Below are positions 32,912-43,390 of a stretch of DNA of 64,000 nucleotides, in pieces. The DNA is from Helichrysum umbraculigerum (taxonomy: Eukaryota > Streptophyta > Magnoliopsida > Asterales > Asteraceae). Both the position numbers and the translations under genes were made by a program. The stretch is from assembly GCA_949592205.1 (NCBI GenBank), contig CATIUR010000005.1, forward strand, positions 129,599,277-129,663,276. The letters run 5' to 3'. The notes under the pieces were generated by a model. The model saw only the letters and a program-made list of their open reading frames with translations, was not told the origin of the DNA and did not search any database. Numbering within the stretch: position 1 is the first letter of the stretch; each line of letters begins with the position of its first letter.

Positions 32912-34279
32912 TTAAGCTTCCTGTTTCTCTTTCTTAAGCCTACCAGGGAAAGGTATACGTGTAGGTTTAATGTTTTCTGGGGCTTTAGAGGGTTCTGGTT
33001 CAGGAGAAGTGACGGGGGTGTCAACTTGCACTGAATTAGTAGGTAGAGAAGTAGAAGGTTCATTTGTGGGAATATCAACGGATTTCTCGTTTTTAGTCTC
33101 TTTTCCTCCTCTAGTGACCACAAGGATGTCATCGTACTCATAGGATGAGTGATAGACAGAGTTGTAGATCGCTTCCTCCCTTTGCTTCTCCTCAACTTTT
33201 AAAAATAACCTCTTAACATTATCCTCCATGTTTTTAATTAAATCGTTTGAAATTCTAATCAAATAATCAATTTGGTTTTGAAAATCAACATTTTTTCTAT
33301 TGACATTATTTTGCTCAGCAATGAAGTTTCTGAAAGTTTCGTTGTTTAGACGAGAAGTCAATGGGGAAGGAGTAGAGAGAACTAAAGATCAGGAAGTGGG
33401 TTGTGTGGTAAACCGCTGAATGAAAGGTTTGGAATAAGAAGTGTGATTAGGGTTTCCACTAGTTGTAGAAATTTCTTCATTGGCCCTTCGGCTTGAGATG
33501 AACTTTTGAGGTTTCTTCTCTGGCTTAGGGTTTGAAGATTCTTGCAAATCCTTGACAATTTTAGTGATAGATTCGAGTTGAGTTTTTAGATTGTCTAAGG
33601 TTTGATTTGAAGTACTCCTTTCTACTGAAGTAGATTCATCTGACTCCAAGTCATGTTGATGCATCGTTATCATCTCAATCATTTTCCAAGCTTCGTCTGA
33701 AGTATGTAGCATGAAATTTCCGGATGAAGCGGCATCGAGGGTTTGTTTGTGTTGAGGATTTAAACTGTTATAGAATGTGCAGACCAGGTCCGTCTCAGAC
33801 AACTGACGATTCTGACATCTCTCGATCAAATTCTTAAATCGTTTCCAAGCCTTGCTTAATGATTCATTAGTTCCTTGATGGAAGTTAATGATGTCGTTTT
33901 TAAGCTTGGTTTGTAGGGAAGGAGGGAAGTACTTAGCTAGAAACTTAGTAGCCATCTCCTCCCATGTATGAATCGAATTGGGTTCGAAATCATAAAACCT
34001 TGTTAAGGCTCGAGAAGATAAAGAATAAGGAAACATATGGAGACAGAGAAGGTTTCTATCGGTTCCTATTTGTTCGAAAGAGTCGGAAAGGTTGATGAAT
34101 TTGTTAAGATGGGCGTTTGGATTTTCAACCGAAAGACCATGAAACTGACACTCAGATTTAATCATTTTAATGTAGCGAGGCTTAATTTCAAGGGTTTCGT
34201 CTGTTGGTGCTACGATCGGTCCTCCTAGTCCCTCTAGCAGTGGCTTAATTGATGAGGAAAGAGTGATACGATTTGGCAT
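32912..34279 (-). pseudogene. gag: Athila Gag
   Basis: Open from ATG 34279 to TGA 33389-33391, then open again in the same frame (33361-32912), so one stop splits it; a TAA at 32912 separates it from the protease frame. The capsid part shows IKSECQFHGLSVENPNAHL, CLHMFPYSL and FHQGTNESLSKAWKRFK, typical of Athila Gag. Neither part shows a CCHC knuckle. Element B lies 33 bases upstream of the start codon. Confidence 0.8.
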
Positions 34280-34311
34280 AACTTGTTGGTAGAAAGTAGG
34301 ATTTTGGAAAG

Positions 34312-34859
34312 TGATGATCCCAGCTAGAGATCTTAGTATGTATTACTTTGATTGATTATTAATAAGCTTGCGGAATAGTTTATTAATAACTTGAAGAACA
34401 AATTTGTATATAACAGAATATCTAACCAAAAGCTTCAATATTATTAACAATAATACGAACACACAATTTGTGTTAGGGTTTACAACCTTGAAGCTAATAA
34501 CTAGAATGAATTCGTCATCCTCTAGGGTTTTACAGGATCTCTATTTATAACATATAGAGTCCTTTACAGAATCAAACTATTATGGAATCATATCTATTCC
34601 ATAATTCTCTCTATTCAACTATATCTAACCAACAGTGGTTATCTATATCACTAACAGGGGTAGTACTCGTATATTATCAACAGTGGTTGAGTACTTAATA
34701 CAAAATACAAACTACACACTAACAGTGGCACTGTTAGACAAACTACTTGACAGCGGCAGCTACTAACTAGCAGTGGCAACTACTAACAGTGGTAGTACTT
34801 CTAACAGCGGCACAATACTTGTATTCTTAGCAAATCTAGCAGTGTCTCAGTTCTCAACA
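34312..34859 (-). repeat. 3' LTR of element B
   Basis: 548 bp. It is preceded (minus strand) by a purine tract TAGGGGGAGAT and closely related to the LTRs of element A. It carries many AACAGNGG words on the + strand. Confidence 0.92.
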
Positions 34860-34901
34860 ATCTCCCCCTAAACTTGATCATTCAGAGTAATGATTCAAGT
34901 T

Positions 34902-35584
34902 TCAATCCTTCTTTTCTTCTTCTATCTCCTTCATCGTTTGCCTCTTATGCAGTTGATTGAACACCATGTATAAAGCTCTGTAAGCTCCTTCAGTAATAAT
35001 GGTTGTAGATAACTTCAAATCAACCAATCTATTCAGCAGCCCTGTTCCCAGCACATAGTGTCGATCATCAAACATGTAGATCACCTGCCCATTGTTAAAT
35101 ACTACCATGTGTACTCCAGCTCTGGCAAAATATCTCCAGGTTATAACCCTTTGATGACAGTGAAAGAATAAGTGATACATGCTGGCTGGTTCAAACATGC
35201 TTTGCAATAACTCCATCATTTGTCTTTCAATCACAGCCTCAGAGTTCTTTCTATTCCTGATTCTTCTCACTTGATACAACTCCATAAGATCATCTCTTGT
35301 ACAGATTCTGAGCAAATCAATCATACTCCCAACATGGTCATCAAATCCTCTTTCCCTTTCAATCTTGATCTCAAGGATCATTTTTCTGAAACCATAATCA
35401 ATTGCTACTCCTTCCCAATTTATAATTCTAGCCTTTCTTGGTCCTTCAGAAATCTCCTTGCTATCAGTCAGAATCTTGATTCTCTTTTTCAGCTCTGGAT
35501 CAAATCTTGGAATGTCAGGAATAACATTGTCTTTAGAAATCTGATTTTTCCATGAATTTCTTCTGACTTCATTCTGCTTATCCT
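34902..35584 (-). pseudogene. Element B, C-terminal part of the long ORF
   Basis: Homologous to the last part of the 514-residue ORF of element A (37978-39522). The open piece 34902-35381 covers MILEIKIERERGFDDHVGSM, IERQMMELLQSMFEPASMYH and FNNGQVIYMFDDRHYVLGTG. It should continue 35585-37288 but is in another frame after a 349 bp deletion (junction near 35645). Function unknown. Confidence 0.65.
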
Positions 35585-37383
35585 CTAAGGCTTTCTCTGC
35601 TGCCTCAGCAGCTGCTTTTTCTCTTCTTTCTTCTTCTTCTTTAAATAATCATGAACTCTCTGAGCAGGAAGCTTTAATCCTTGTGCAGTCTTTTCTTTAA
35701 CAATCTCTGCAGCTTTCTGTGTAATAGTCACTACACTCAGATCATCCAAAATCATTTTAACATCATCACCCTCTTCTTCAGCTTTAGCTTCTGCAGCTCT
35801 CCTTATCAACCTTTCCCTTTCTTCTACTTGCATCCTTAGCATATCATGAGACTCAAGATGAGGTTCTTTAATTTCTTTCACTTTTGATTTTTCTTTTAAC
35901 TTTCCTTTACCTTTGTCTTTTGGATCAATCACAGGCAATTTAGACTCAGGCTTGAGTGGTGAAGTTGGTTCTCTTATTGTAACAGGTACCTCTCTTGGTC
36001 TTGTTGTTGTGGTAGTTGTGGCAGGGGTTGATATGACAGCAGTGGTGATTGGTGTATCAACAGTGGTAGGTGTTGGTGTACTAACAGGGGTAGATGTAAT
36101 AGTGGTAGTGTTAGTGTTGACAGTGGTTGAAATTGTGACAACAGTGGTAGAAGTTTTGACAGGGGATAAAGTATTAGTTGGCTTTCTTCTGGGAATAGAT
36201 TTCTTTCTTGTAAATGTCTGCAACTTCTTCTCTTCATCAATTGACTTTGATTGCTCCCCCTTAATCTCAACTTCTCCTTCTTTCATCTCTTTTTCAACAT
36301 CATCAACCACCTCATACACTGGCCTATCACTGAAACTGACTCTTTTCTTATTTTCCAGGTTAGCACCCATCACATCCCAAAAATATAATCTAAGTGCAGC
36401 TTTCTCAGGCAACCCTTTATTCAATGGAAATACCTGATAAACTGTTTCATCTGTTTCATCAGTCTGCTCTGCTCCTGCACCATCACTTGTATTAACATTT
36501 TCAGAAGAATCTTCACCAGTATATACCACCATTCTTCTGTCATCTGCAGCATTTACCATCTCATCATCTAAACTTTCATGTATCACATAATCAGAGACAT
36601 TGAGCTCCTCCTCAGCCTTATCCCTGCTCTGCACATAATCATCATCTTTATCATCAAACACTAACTCCACAGTGTCTTCTGATTGTGCCTCATTATGCTC
36701 ACATATATCCATCTCAACTGTATTATCATCAAGCTCAAGCACCTCTGTAGCTGCAGAATCATCATGCATCTCATCAATATTTATCATTGCTCCACTCATA
36801 TCATCATGAGGTCCATGTGAATCATCATCATCATCATCATCACCTGCTTTTCTTGAACCATCATCTTCAGGCATATTATCATCATCTGCTTTCTTCTCCC
36901 CCTTGCCTGAAGATTCCTTTAACTTATTCGCAGGTAGAAGAATATTGTTGACAGCCTCCTCAAGCATTACCAATCTATTCTGCACATCAATCAACTCTAC
37001 CTTCTGATGATCAATGATCTCCTTCTGCTTAGCAATTAACTCATCCTGAGCTTGAATTTTCTGTTGAGCCTCTTTTCTGTAAGCCCTTTCCCTCTCATAT
37101 TTGCTCCACAGTTTATTGATATCATGTACAAGATAGGAAATCGTCAATTCATCAGTATCACTAGGCTCATCAACATTAGAGTGTGACCTCTTAGTTGAAT
37201 CCTTGCCCACATCTGCCACTGCAGATGTCCCTTGGTTATTGGTACTGGGACCTACATTTGAATCATCACCCATAGGTTCATCAAACATAGTTGCCTCTGG
37301 TTGGGTCTGATTAATGGTACCACTATCCTGCCCTGCCAGTGGGCTAGAAACAGTAGTGGCAGCCCTTCCAGAATGAACATTTT
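35585..37383 (-). pseudogene. Element B, middle part of the long ORF
   Basis: A 567-residue frame (37288-35585), plus about 95 upstream bases in the same frame reaching the A insertion. Order: a heptad-rich coiled coil (WSKYERERAYRKEAQQKIQA, about residues 59-115), Asp/Glu-rich stretches, KKSIPRRKPT, a Thr/Pro-rich linker of about 50 residues, and a Lys/Glu-rich helix. In element A the same linker has lost one base and is frameshifted; here it is intact. The frame ends in QQRKP at a deletion junction. No known enzyme domain. Confidence 0.7.
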
Positions 37384-37935
37384 TGATGATCCCAGCTAGA
37401 GATCTTAGTATGTATTACTTTGATTGATTATTAATAAGCTTGCGGAATAGTTTATTAATAACTTGAAGAACAAACTTGTATATAACAGAATATCTAACCA
37501 AAAGCTTCAATATTATTAACAATAATACGAACACACAACTTGTGTTAGGGTTTACAACCTTGAAGCTAATAACTAGAATTAATTCGTATATCACTACTTC
37601 TAGGGTTTTACAGAATCTCTATTTATAACACATAGAGTCCTTTACAAAATCAAACTATTATGGAAATCCTATCTATTCCATAATTATCTCTAACCGACTA
37701 ACCAACAGTGGTTGAGTATATAACTAACAGGGGTAGTACTCGTATATTATCAACAGTGGTTGAGTACTTACAAAATACAAACTATACACTAACAGTGGCC
37801 CTGTTAGACAAATGTACTAACAGCGGTTGTCTTCTTCTAACAGTGGTTGACTTCTAACAGTGGTTGAAGTCTTATACCAACAGCGGCATGATACTTGTAT
37901 TCTGAGCAAATCTAACAGTATCTCAGGTCTCAACA
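37384..37935 (-). repeat. 3' LTR of element A
   Basis: 552 bp, apparently identical to 42839-43390. Eight AACAGNGG words. The purine tract TAGGGGGAGAT (minus strand) abuts it at 37936-37946. Confidence 0.95.
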
Positions 37936-37977
37936 ATCTCCCCCTAAACTTGATCATTCAGAGTAATGATTCAAGTT

Positions 37978-39522
37978 TCAATCCTTCTTTTCTTCTTCTT
38001 TCTCCTTCATTGTTTGCCGCTTATGCAGTTGATTAAACACCATGTATAAAGCTCTGTAAACTCCTTCAGTAATGATGGTTGTAGACAACTTCAAATCAAT
38101 CAATCTATTCAGCAACCCTGTTCCCAGCACATAATGTCGATCATCAAACATGTAGATCACCTGCCCATTGTTGAATACTACCATGTGTACTCCAGCTCTG
38201 GCAAAATATCTCCAGGTTATAACCCTTTGATAACAATGAAAGAATAAGTGATACAAGCTGGCTGGTTCAAACAGGCTCTGCAATAACTCCATCATTTGTC
38301 TTTCAATCACTGCTTCAGAGTTCTTTCTATTCTTGATTCTGCTCACTTGATACAATTCCAAAAGATCATCTCTTGTACAAATTCTGAGCAAATCAACCAT
38401 ACTCCCAACATGATCATCAAATCCTCTTTCCCTTTCAATCTTGATCTCAAGGATCATTTTTCTGAAACCATAATCAATTGCTACTCCTTCCCAATTTATA
38501 ATTCTAGCCTTTCTTGGTCCTTCAGAAATCTCCTTGCTATCAGTCAGAATCTTGATTCTCTTTTTCAGCTCTGGATCAAATCTTGGAATATCAGGAATAA
38601 CATTATCTTTAGAAATCTGATTTTTCCATGAATTTCTTCTAACTTCATTCTGCTTTTCCTCTAAGGCTTTCTCTGCTGCCTCAGTAGCTGACTTTTCTCT
38701 TCTTTCTTCTTCTTCTTTCAAAAACTTTTTCATTTCCCTATCTGCCTTTTCCTTCTTCTCCTTCATCAATGCATTCAAATTCCTATTCTCTTCCATTTTC
38801 TTTGTCCACTCTTCATCTTTTCCCATATACCTATCATATGCCTGTTGCAGCTTCTGCATATTCCATCCTCTAACAATTTTAGCTGGAGCATAATTTTCAG
38901 ACAATGCATTGATCATTTGTCTTCTCCTTTCAGCATATGGTAAAGGTTTACTCCTTTTCTTGGCTAATTCCTCTTGCTTTTTCTTTCTAGCCCTTTCCTC
39001 ATTTGCCCTTTTCATCAACAAAAATCCAGAAGATAACTCTTCCTCTTCATTACCTTTCTTCTTCTTTAAATAATCATGAACTCTCTGAGCAGGAAGCTTT
39101 AACCCTTGTGCAGTCTTTTCTTTAACAATCTCTGCAGCTTTCTGTGTAATAGTCACTACACTCAGATCATCCAAAATCATTTTCACATCATCACCCTCTC
39201 CTTCAGCTTTAGCTTCTGCAGCTCTCCTTATCAACCTTTCTCTTTCTTCTACTTGCATCCTCAGCATATCATGAGACTCAATATGAGGCTCTTTAATTTC
39301 TTTCACCTTTGATTTTTCTTTTAATTTTCCTTTACCTTTGTCTTTTGGATCAATCACAGGCAATTTAGACTTAGGTTTGAGTGGTGAAGTTGGTTCTCTT
39401 ATTGTAACAGGTACCTCTCTTGGTCTTGTTGTTGTTGTAGTTGTGGCAGGAGTTGGTATGATAGCAGTGGTGATTGGTGTATCAACAGTGGTAGGAGTTA
39501 GTGTACTAACAGGGGTAGACAT
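37978..39522 (-). CDS. Element A, C-terminal ORF of unknown function
   Basis: A 514-residue frame overlapping the end of the Gag-fusion ORF by 25 bases in another frame. By comparison with element B this is a continuation of the same protein, separated by a one-base loss near 39.55 kb. Parts in order: Thr/Pro linker (1-35), KDKGKGKLKEKSKVKEI, a long Glu/Lys/Arg helix (about 150-310) and a C-terminal domain (VAIDYGFRKMILEIKIERER, IERQMMELLQSLFEPASLYH, RVITWRYFARAGVHMVVFNN). I recall similar tails in Asteraceae retroelement proteins but know no function. Confidence 0.65.
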   Translation of the reverse strand: MSTPVSTLTPTTVDTPITTAIIPTPATTTTTTRPREVPVTIREPTSPLKPKSKLPVIDPKDKGKGKLKEKSKVKEIKEPHIESHDMLRMQVEERERLIRRAAEAKAEGEGDDVKMILDDLSVVTITQKAAEIVKEKTAQGLKLPAQRVHDYLKKKKGNEEEELSSGFLLMKRANEERARKKKQEELAKKRSKPLPYAERRRQMINALSENYAPAKIVRGWNMQKLQQAYDRYMGKDEEWTKKMEENRNLNALMKEKKEKADREMKKFLKEEEERREKSATEAAEKALEEKQNEVRRNSWKNQISKDNVIPDIPRFDPELKKRIKILTDSKEISEGPRKARIINWEGVAIDYGFRKMILEIKIERERGFDDHVGSMVDLLRICTRDDLLELYQVSRIKNRKNSEAVIERQMMELLQSLFEPASLYHLFFHCYQRVITWRYFARAGVHMVVFNNGQVIYMFDDRHYVLGTGLLNRLIDLKLSTTIITEGVYRALYMVFNQLHKRQTMKEKEEEKKD

Positions 39523-42500
39523 AACAGTGGTTGTGTTAGTGTTGACAGGGTTGAAATTGTGACAACAGAGGTAGAACTTTTGACAGGGGATAAAGTTTTA
39601 GTTGACTTTCTTCTGGGAATAGATTTCTTTCTTGTAAAGGTCTGCAACTTCTTCTCTTCAGCAATTGATTGCTCCCCCTTAACCTCAACTTCTCCTTCTT
39701 TTTCAAAATCATCAACCACCTCATACACTGACCTATCACTGAAACTCACTCTTTTCTTATCATCCAGATTAGCACCCATCACATCCCAAACATATAATCT
39801 AAGTGCAGCTTTCTCAGGCAACCCTTTATTCAATGGAAATACCTGATAAACTGTTTCATCAGTCTGCTCTGCTCCTGCACCATCAACCACCTCATCATCT
39901 AAATTTTCATGTATCACATAATCAGATACATTTAGCTCCTCCTCAGCCTTATCCCTGCTCTGCACATAATCATCATCTTTATCATCAAACACTAACTCCA
40001 CAGTGTCTTCTGATTGTGCCTCAATATTCATCTCAACTGTATTATCATCAAACTCAAGCACCTCTGTAGCTGTATTATCATCAAACACCTCTGTAGCTGC
40101 AGAATCATCATTCATCTCATCAATATTGATCATTTCTCCATCCATATCATCATGAGGTCCATATGAATCATCATCATCATCATCACCTGCTCTTGAACCA
40201 TCATCTTCAGGCATAATATCATCATCTGCTTTCTTCTCCCCCTTGCCTGAAGATTCTTTTAACCTATTTGCAGGTAGAAGAATATTATTGACAGCCTCCT
40301 CAAGCACTAACAACCTATTCTTCATATCAAGCAACTCTTCCTTCTGATGATCAATGAGCTCCTTCTGTTTAGCAATGAACTCATCCTGAGCTTGAATTTT
40401 CTGTTGAGCCTCTTTTCTGTAAGCCCTTTCCCTCTCATATTTGCTCCATAGTTTATTGACATCATGTACAAGATAAGAAATCGTCAATTCATCAGTATCA
40501 CTAGGCTCATCAACATTAGAGTGTGACCTCTTAGTTGAATCCTTGCCCACATCTGCCACTGCAGATGTCCCTTGGTTATTGGTACTGGGACCTACATTTG
40601 AATCATCACCCATAGGTTCATCAAACATAGTTGCCTCTGGTTGGGTCTGATTAATGTTACCACTATCCTGCCCTGCCAGTGGGCTAGAAACAGTAGTGGC
40701 AGCCCTTCCAGAATGAACATTTTCATCAAGTATGTTCACCTGTTGTGTTGGAACAGTTGACTGAGACTGTGGAGAAACAGGAATCTCCATAGCCTGTGTA
40801 GCCTTCTTGGATTTCTTGGCTTTAGATTGGGTAGCCTTGTTGGTTTTCCTGACTTGATCTAACTGAGCCTTTGCTTTCTCAACAAACATCTTTTTACCCT
40901 CTTCTAGTTTAGTACTATTAAGTTCAGAAACTAGACCAGTAATAGACTTAACACTACCATCCACAGAATTACCACAAGATGAGCTATCACTATCACACTC
41001 ATCTTCCTCAGTCCAATCAGATACCTCAACTTTATCAAAATTCACATTATCATCACAATTAACAACTGGATCTACCTTTTTAACCTCCTCAGACACACCT
41101 ACCTTAAGTGTTTCTAAAACAAAATCACTTTTAGGTGGGAAATAAGTATGATTATAAGGTGGAGGAACAGCATTAAGGTTGTAACCTAATCCAAGTTTTA
41201 ATTTATCATGAATTTGAGACTTGATTAAGTTTTGAACACCTTTTGAAACATTTTCCAACTCATCAACTTTCAATTTTATTGACTCCTTATCAGAAATTGC
41301 CTCAGCCAACTTAGCACTTAGCATATCAACTTTTGTTTGTAAAGCTTTCTTTTCCCAATTTAGATACTTAACATCTAAGTGAAATTGAGATTCATTCTTT
41401 TCATAAGCTTTTATCTGATTTTCTAAGTTTTCAATAGCTAAAGTGGCATGTTGACTCTTTTCCTTACAAGCTTTTAATTCATTACACACAACCATATTAT
41501 GATCCCTATAAAATTTAACCATTTTCTTACATGCAGGAGAACATAATTTAGATTGTACCTCATATGGAATGTCTGAAGACTCTGGTTCTTCTGTGACAGC
41601 CATCAAAGCTTGATTCTGAACTACAAGCTCTTCTTGGTCACTCCAGTCAAATCCTCCCATTCCATCTTGAGCAACCAATGAATCTGAAGTGGTGTTCTGA
41701 ACAGGTACCAATCTTCTTTGTGGAGCAGAATTATTTCTCATAATACCATTCTGAGATTCTCCAGCCTGTGTGCTCTTGCATTCTCTAGCAAAGTGTCCCA
41801 TCTTGTGACAATTGAAACACTCCACCTTGCTCTTGTCAAAACCAGCTACACCATCTCTCTTGTAAGAAAAGTTTCTGTTCCCAGACCTCTGCATAAACCT
41901 CTTTGCCCTGATTGTAATCATGGCCATTTGCCATCTTAAATCCATCTCTTCCAGGTCCTCTTCACTAACCTGCTCCAAATCTTCTGTAGTTAATGAAGAA
42001 TTCACATGGCTTGCAAAGAATGCTTCCAATACATTATCATTAGCACCAGATGTGCTACAACTACCAGATTCACCAACAGAAACAAAAGCAGCATTGTTAG
42101 AGCTACCATTGGACTGTTTCAATGTTAGAACTTCAGGCTCAAAATTCCTCAGATCATTATACAGGTCTTCAATCTCTTTCTCTTCAAGATCTGGACTTTG
42201 TCTAAGTCCCACAGTGTACATATTCCAATCTGTACCAAGTGATCTTAGAAACTTCCTGTTCAAGTCATCTTTATCAATCTTGACATTGTGATTTTCTAAA
42301 TCACCCACAAGTTTTTGAAACCTATCAAAAGTCTGAGTCAGAGTTTCAGACTTTACACCTGCAAAGTTTTCAAACTGTTGTTTGAGAAGAGATCTCTTAT
42401 TCTTCTTGGTGTTATCATTACCACCAAATCTCTTAACAATTGCTTGCATAAGAACCTGAGCATCTTCACAGTTTTCAAACTTCCTTTGATACTCATTAGG

Positions 42501-42794
42501 AATAGACAAAAGTAGAGTACTTAATGCCTTCCACTCTGTTGCTCTTTCTTTTCTCTCTGCATCAGACTTTGGTGGTGGTCTTTCTTCCTTTTTACCATCT
42601 GCATCCTTAGTATAGTTTGGTCCATTAGTAACCACCTCCCACATCATATAATCCGTAAGCAACATGTATTGCCTAATCCTAGTCTGCCATAACTCAAACT
42701 CATCAGGTTTGAGCATGGGAATCTTTGTAGCTTGTATTCCTTCCATTGATTCAGTAGACATCTTGTTATTTGTTGAAAAAGCTGCGAAATTCAA
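39498..42794 (-). CDS. gag: Element A Gag fused to an acidic coiled-coil protein
   Basis: 1098 residues. It starts at ATG 42792-42794, about 45 bases from the LTR. Residues 1-230 are a Copia Gag capsid (MLKPDEFELWQTRIRQYMLL, LKQQFENFAGVKSETLTQTF, DRFQKLVGDLENHNV). A CCHC knuckle, CFNCHKMGHFAREC, is at residues 326-339. A coiled coil follows (about 435-515), then KKSKKATQAMEIPVSPQSQ, where it joins the protein shared with element B. The second coiled coil, long acidic runs (DDDDDDSYGPHDD) and a final SRSVYE-KKSIPRRKS segment follow. It ends out of frame in the Thr-rich linker. No protease site (DSG or DTG) is seen. Confidence 0.85.
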   Translation of the reverse strand: MNFAAFSTNNKMSTESMEGIQATKIPMLKPDEFELWQTRIRQYMLLTDYMMWEVVTNGPNYTKDADGKKEERPPPKSDAERKERATEWKALSTLLLSIPNEYQRKFENCEDAQVLMQAIVKRFGGNDNTKKNKRSLLKQQFENFAGVKSETLTQTFDRFQKLVGDLENHNVKIDKDDLNRKFLRSLGTDWNMYTVGLRQSPDLEEKEIEDLYNDLRNFEPEVLTLKQSNGSSNNAAFVSVGESGSCSTSGANDNVLEAFFASHVNSSLTTEDLEQVSEEDLEEMDLRWQMAMITIRAKRFMQRSGNRNFSYKRDGVAGFDKSKVECFNCHKMGHFARECKSTQAGESQNGIMRNNSAPQRRLVPVQNTTSDSLVAQDGMGGFDWSDQEELVVQNQALMAVTEEPESSDIPYEVQSKLCSPACKKMVKFYRDHNMVVCNELKACKEKSQHATLAIENLENQIKAYEKNESQFHLDVKYLNWEKKALQTKVDMLSAKLAEAISDKESIKLKVDELENVSKGVQNLIKSQIHDKLKLGLGYNLNAVPPPYNHTYFPPKSDFVLETLKVGVSEEVKKVDPVVNCDDNVNFDKVEVSDWTEEDECDSDSSSCGNSVDGSVKSITGLVSELNSTKLEEGKKMFVEKAKAQLDQVRKTNKATQSKAKKSKKATQAMEIPVSPQSQSTVPTQQVNILDENVHSGRAATTVSSPLAGQDSGNINQTQPEATMFDEPMGDDSNVGPSTNNQGTSAVADVGKDSTKRSHSNVDEPSDTDELTISYLVHDVNKLWSKYERERAYRKEAQQKIQAQDEFIAKQKELIDHQKEELLDMKNRLLVLEEAVNNILLPANRLKESSGKGEKKADDDIMPEDDGSRAGDDDDDDSYGPHDDMDGEMINIDEMNDDSAATEVFDDNTATEVLEFDDNTVEMNIEAQSEDTVELVFDDKDDDYVQSRDKAEEELNVSDYVIHENLDDEVVDGAGAEQTDETVYQVFPLNKGLPEKAALRLYVWDVMGANLDDKKRVSFSDRSVYEVVDDFEKEGEVEVKGEQSIAEEKKLQTFTRKKSIPRRKSTKTLSPVKSSTSVVTISTLSTLTQPLLCLPLLVH

Positions 42795-42825
42795 TTACCT
42801 TCTTCAAGATCAAAGTAATATCAAG

Positions 42826-42837
42826 CTCTGATACCAC
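42826..42837 (-). other. Primer binding site of element A (initiator Met-tRNA)
   Basis: On the minus strand TGGTATCAGAGC follows the LTR end after two bases (AG). Confidence 0.9.
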
Positions 42838-42838
42838 T

Positions 42839-43390
42839 TGATGATCCCAGCTAGAGATCTTAGTATGTATTACTTTGATTGATTATTAATAAGCTTGCGG
42901 AATAGTTTATTAATAACTTGAAGAACAAACTTGTATATAACAGAATATCTAACCAAAAGCTTCAATATTATTAACAATAATACGAACACACAACTTGTGT
43001 TAGGGTTTACAACCTTGAAGCTAATAACTAGAATTAATTCGTATATCACTACTTCTAGGGTTTTACAGAATCTCTATTTATAACACATAGAGTCCTTTAC
43101 AAAATCAAACTATTATGGAAATCCTATCTATTCCATAATTATCTCTAACCGACTAACCAACAGTGGTTGAGTATATAACTAACAGGGGTAGTACTCGTAT
43201 ATTATCAACAGTGGTTGAGTACTTACAAAATACAAACTATACACTAACAGTGGCCCTGTTAGACAAATGTACTAACAGCGGTTGTCTTCTTCTAACAGTG
43301 GTTGACTTCTAACAGTGGTTGAAGTCTTATACCAACAGCGGCATGATACTTGTATTCTGAGCAAATCTAACAGTATCTCAGGTCTCAACA
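42839..43390 (-). repeat. 5' LTR of element A
   Basis: 552 bp. It carries the promoter; the TATA box (TATAAATA) is at 43075-43082 on the minus strand. Confidence 0.95.
43075..43082 (-). promoter_or_regulatory. TATA box in the LTR of element A
   Basis: TATAAATA on the minus strand, about 310 bases into the LTR, followed by GAGATTC. Confidence 0.65.

Larger units (their letters stand above)
37384..43390 (-). mobile_element. Element A: TR-GAG-like retrotransposon with extra ORF, TSD atttt
   Basis: 6007 bp. LTRs 37384-37935 and 42839-43390 are each 552 bp and look identical base for base, so insertion was recent. The target duplication atttt is at 37379-37383 and 43391-43395, inside the coding region of element B. 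A primer site and purine tract are in place. It encodes Gag fused to the C-terminal two thirds of the unknown long ORF, and no polymerase, integrase or protease. It must have used enzymes from another element. Confidence 0.93.

Noticed and set aside
35913..36437. Val-rich 174-residue ORF on the + strand
   Set aside because: Antisense of the Thr-rich linker of element B; a matching shadow is in element A.
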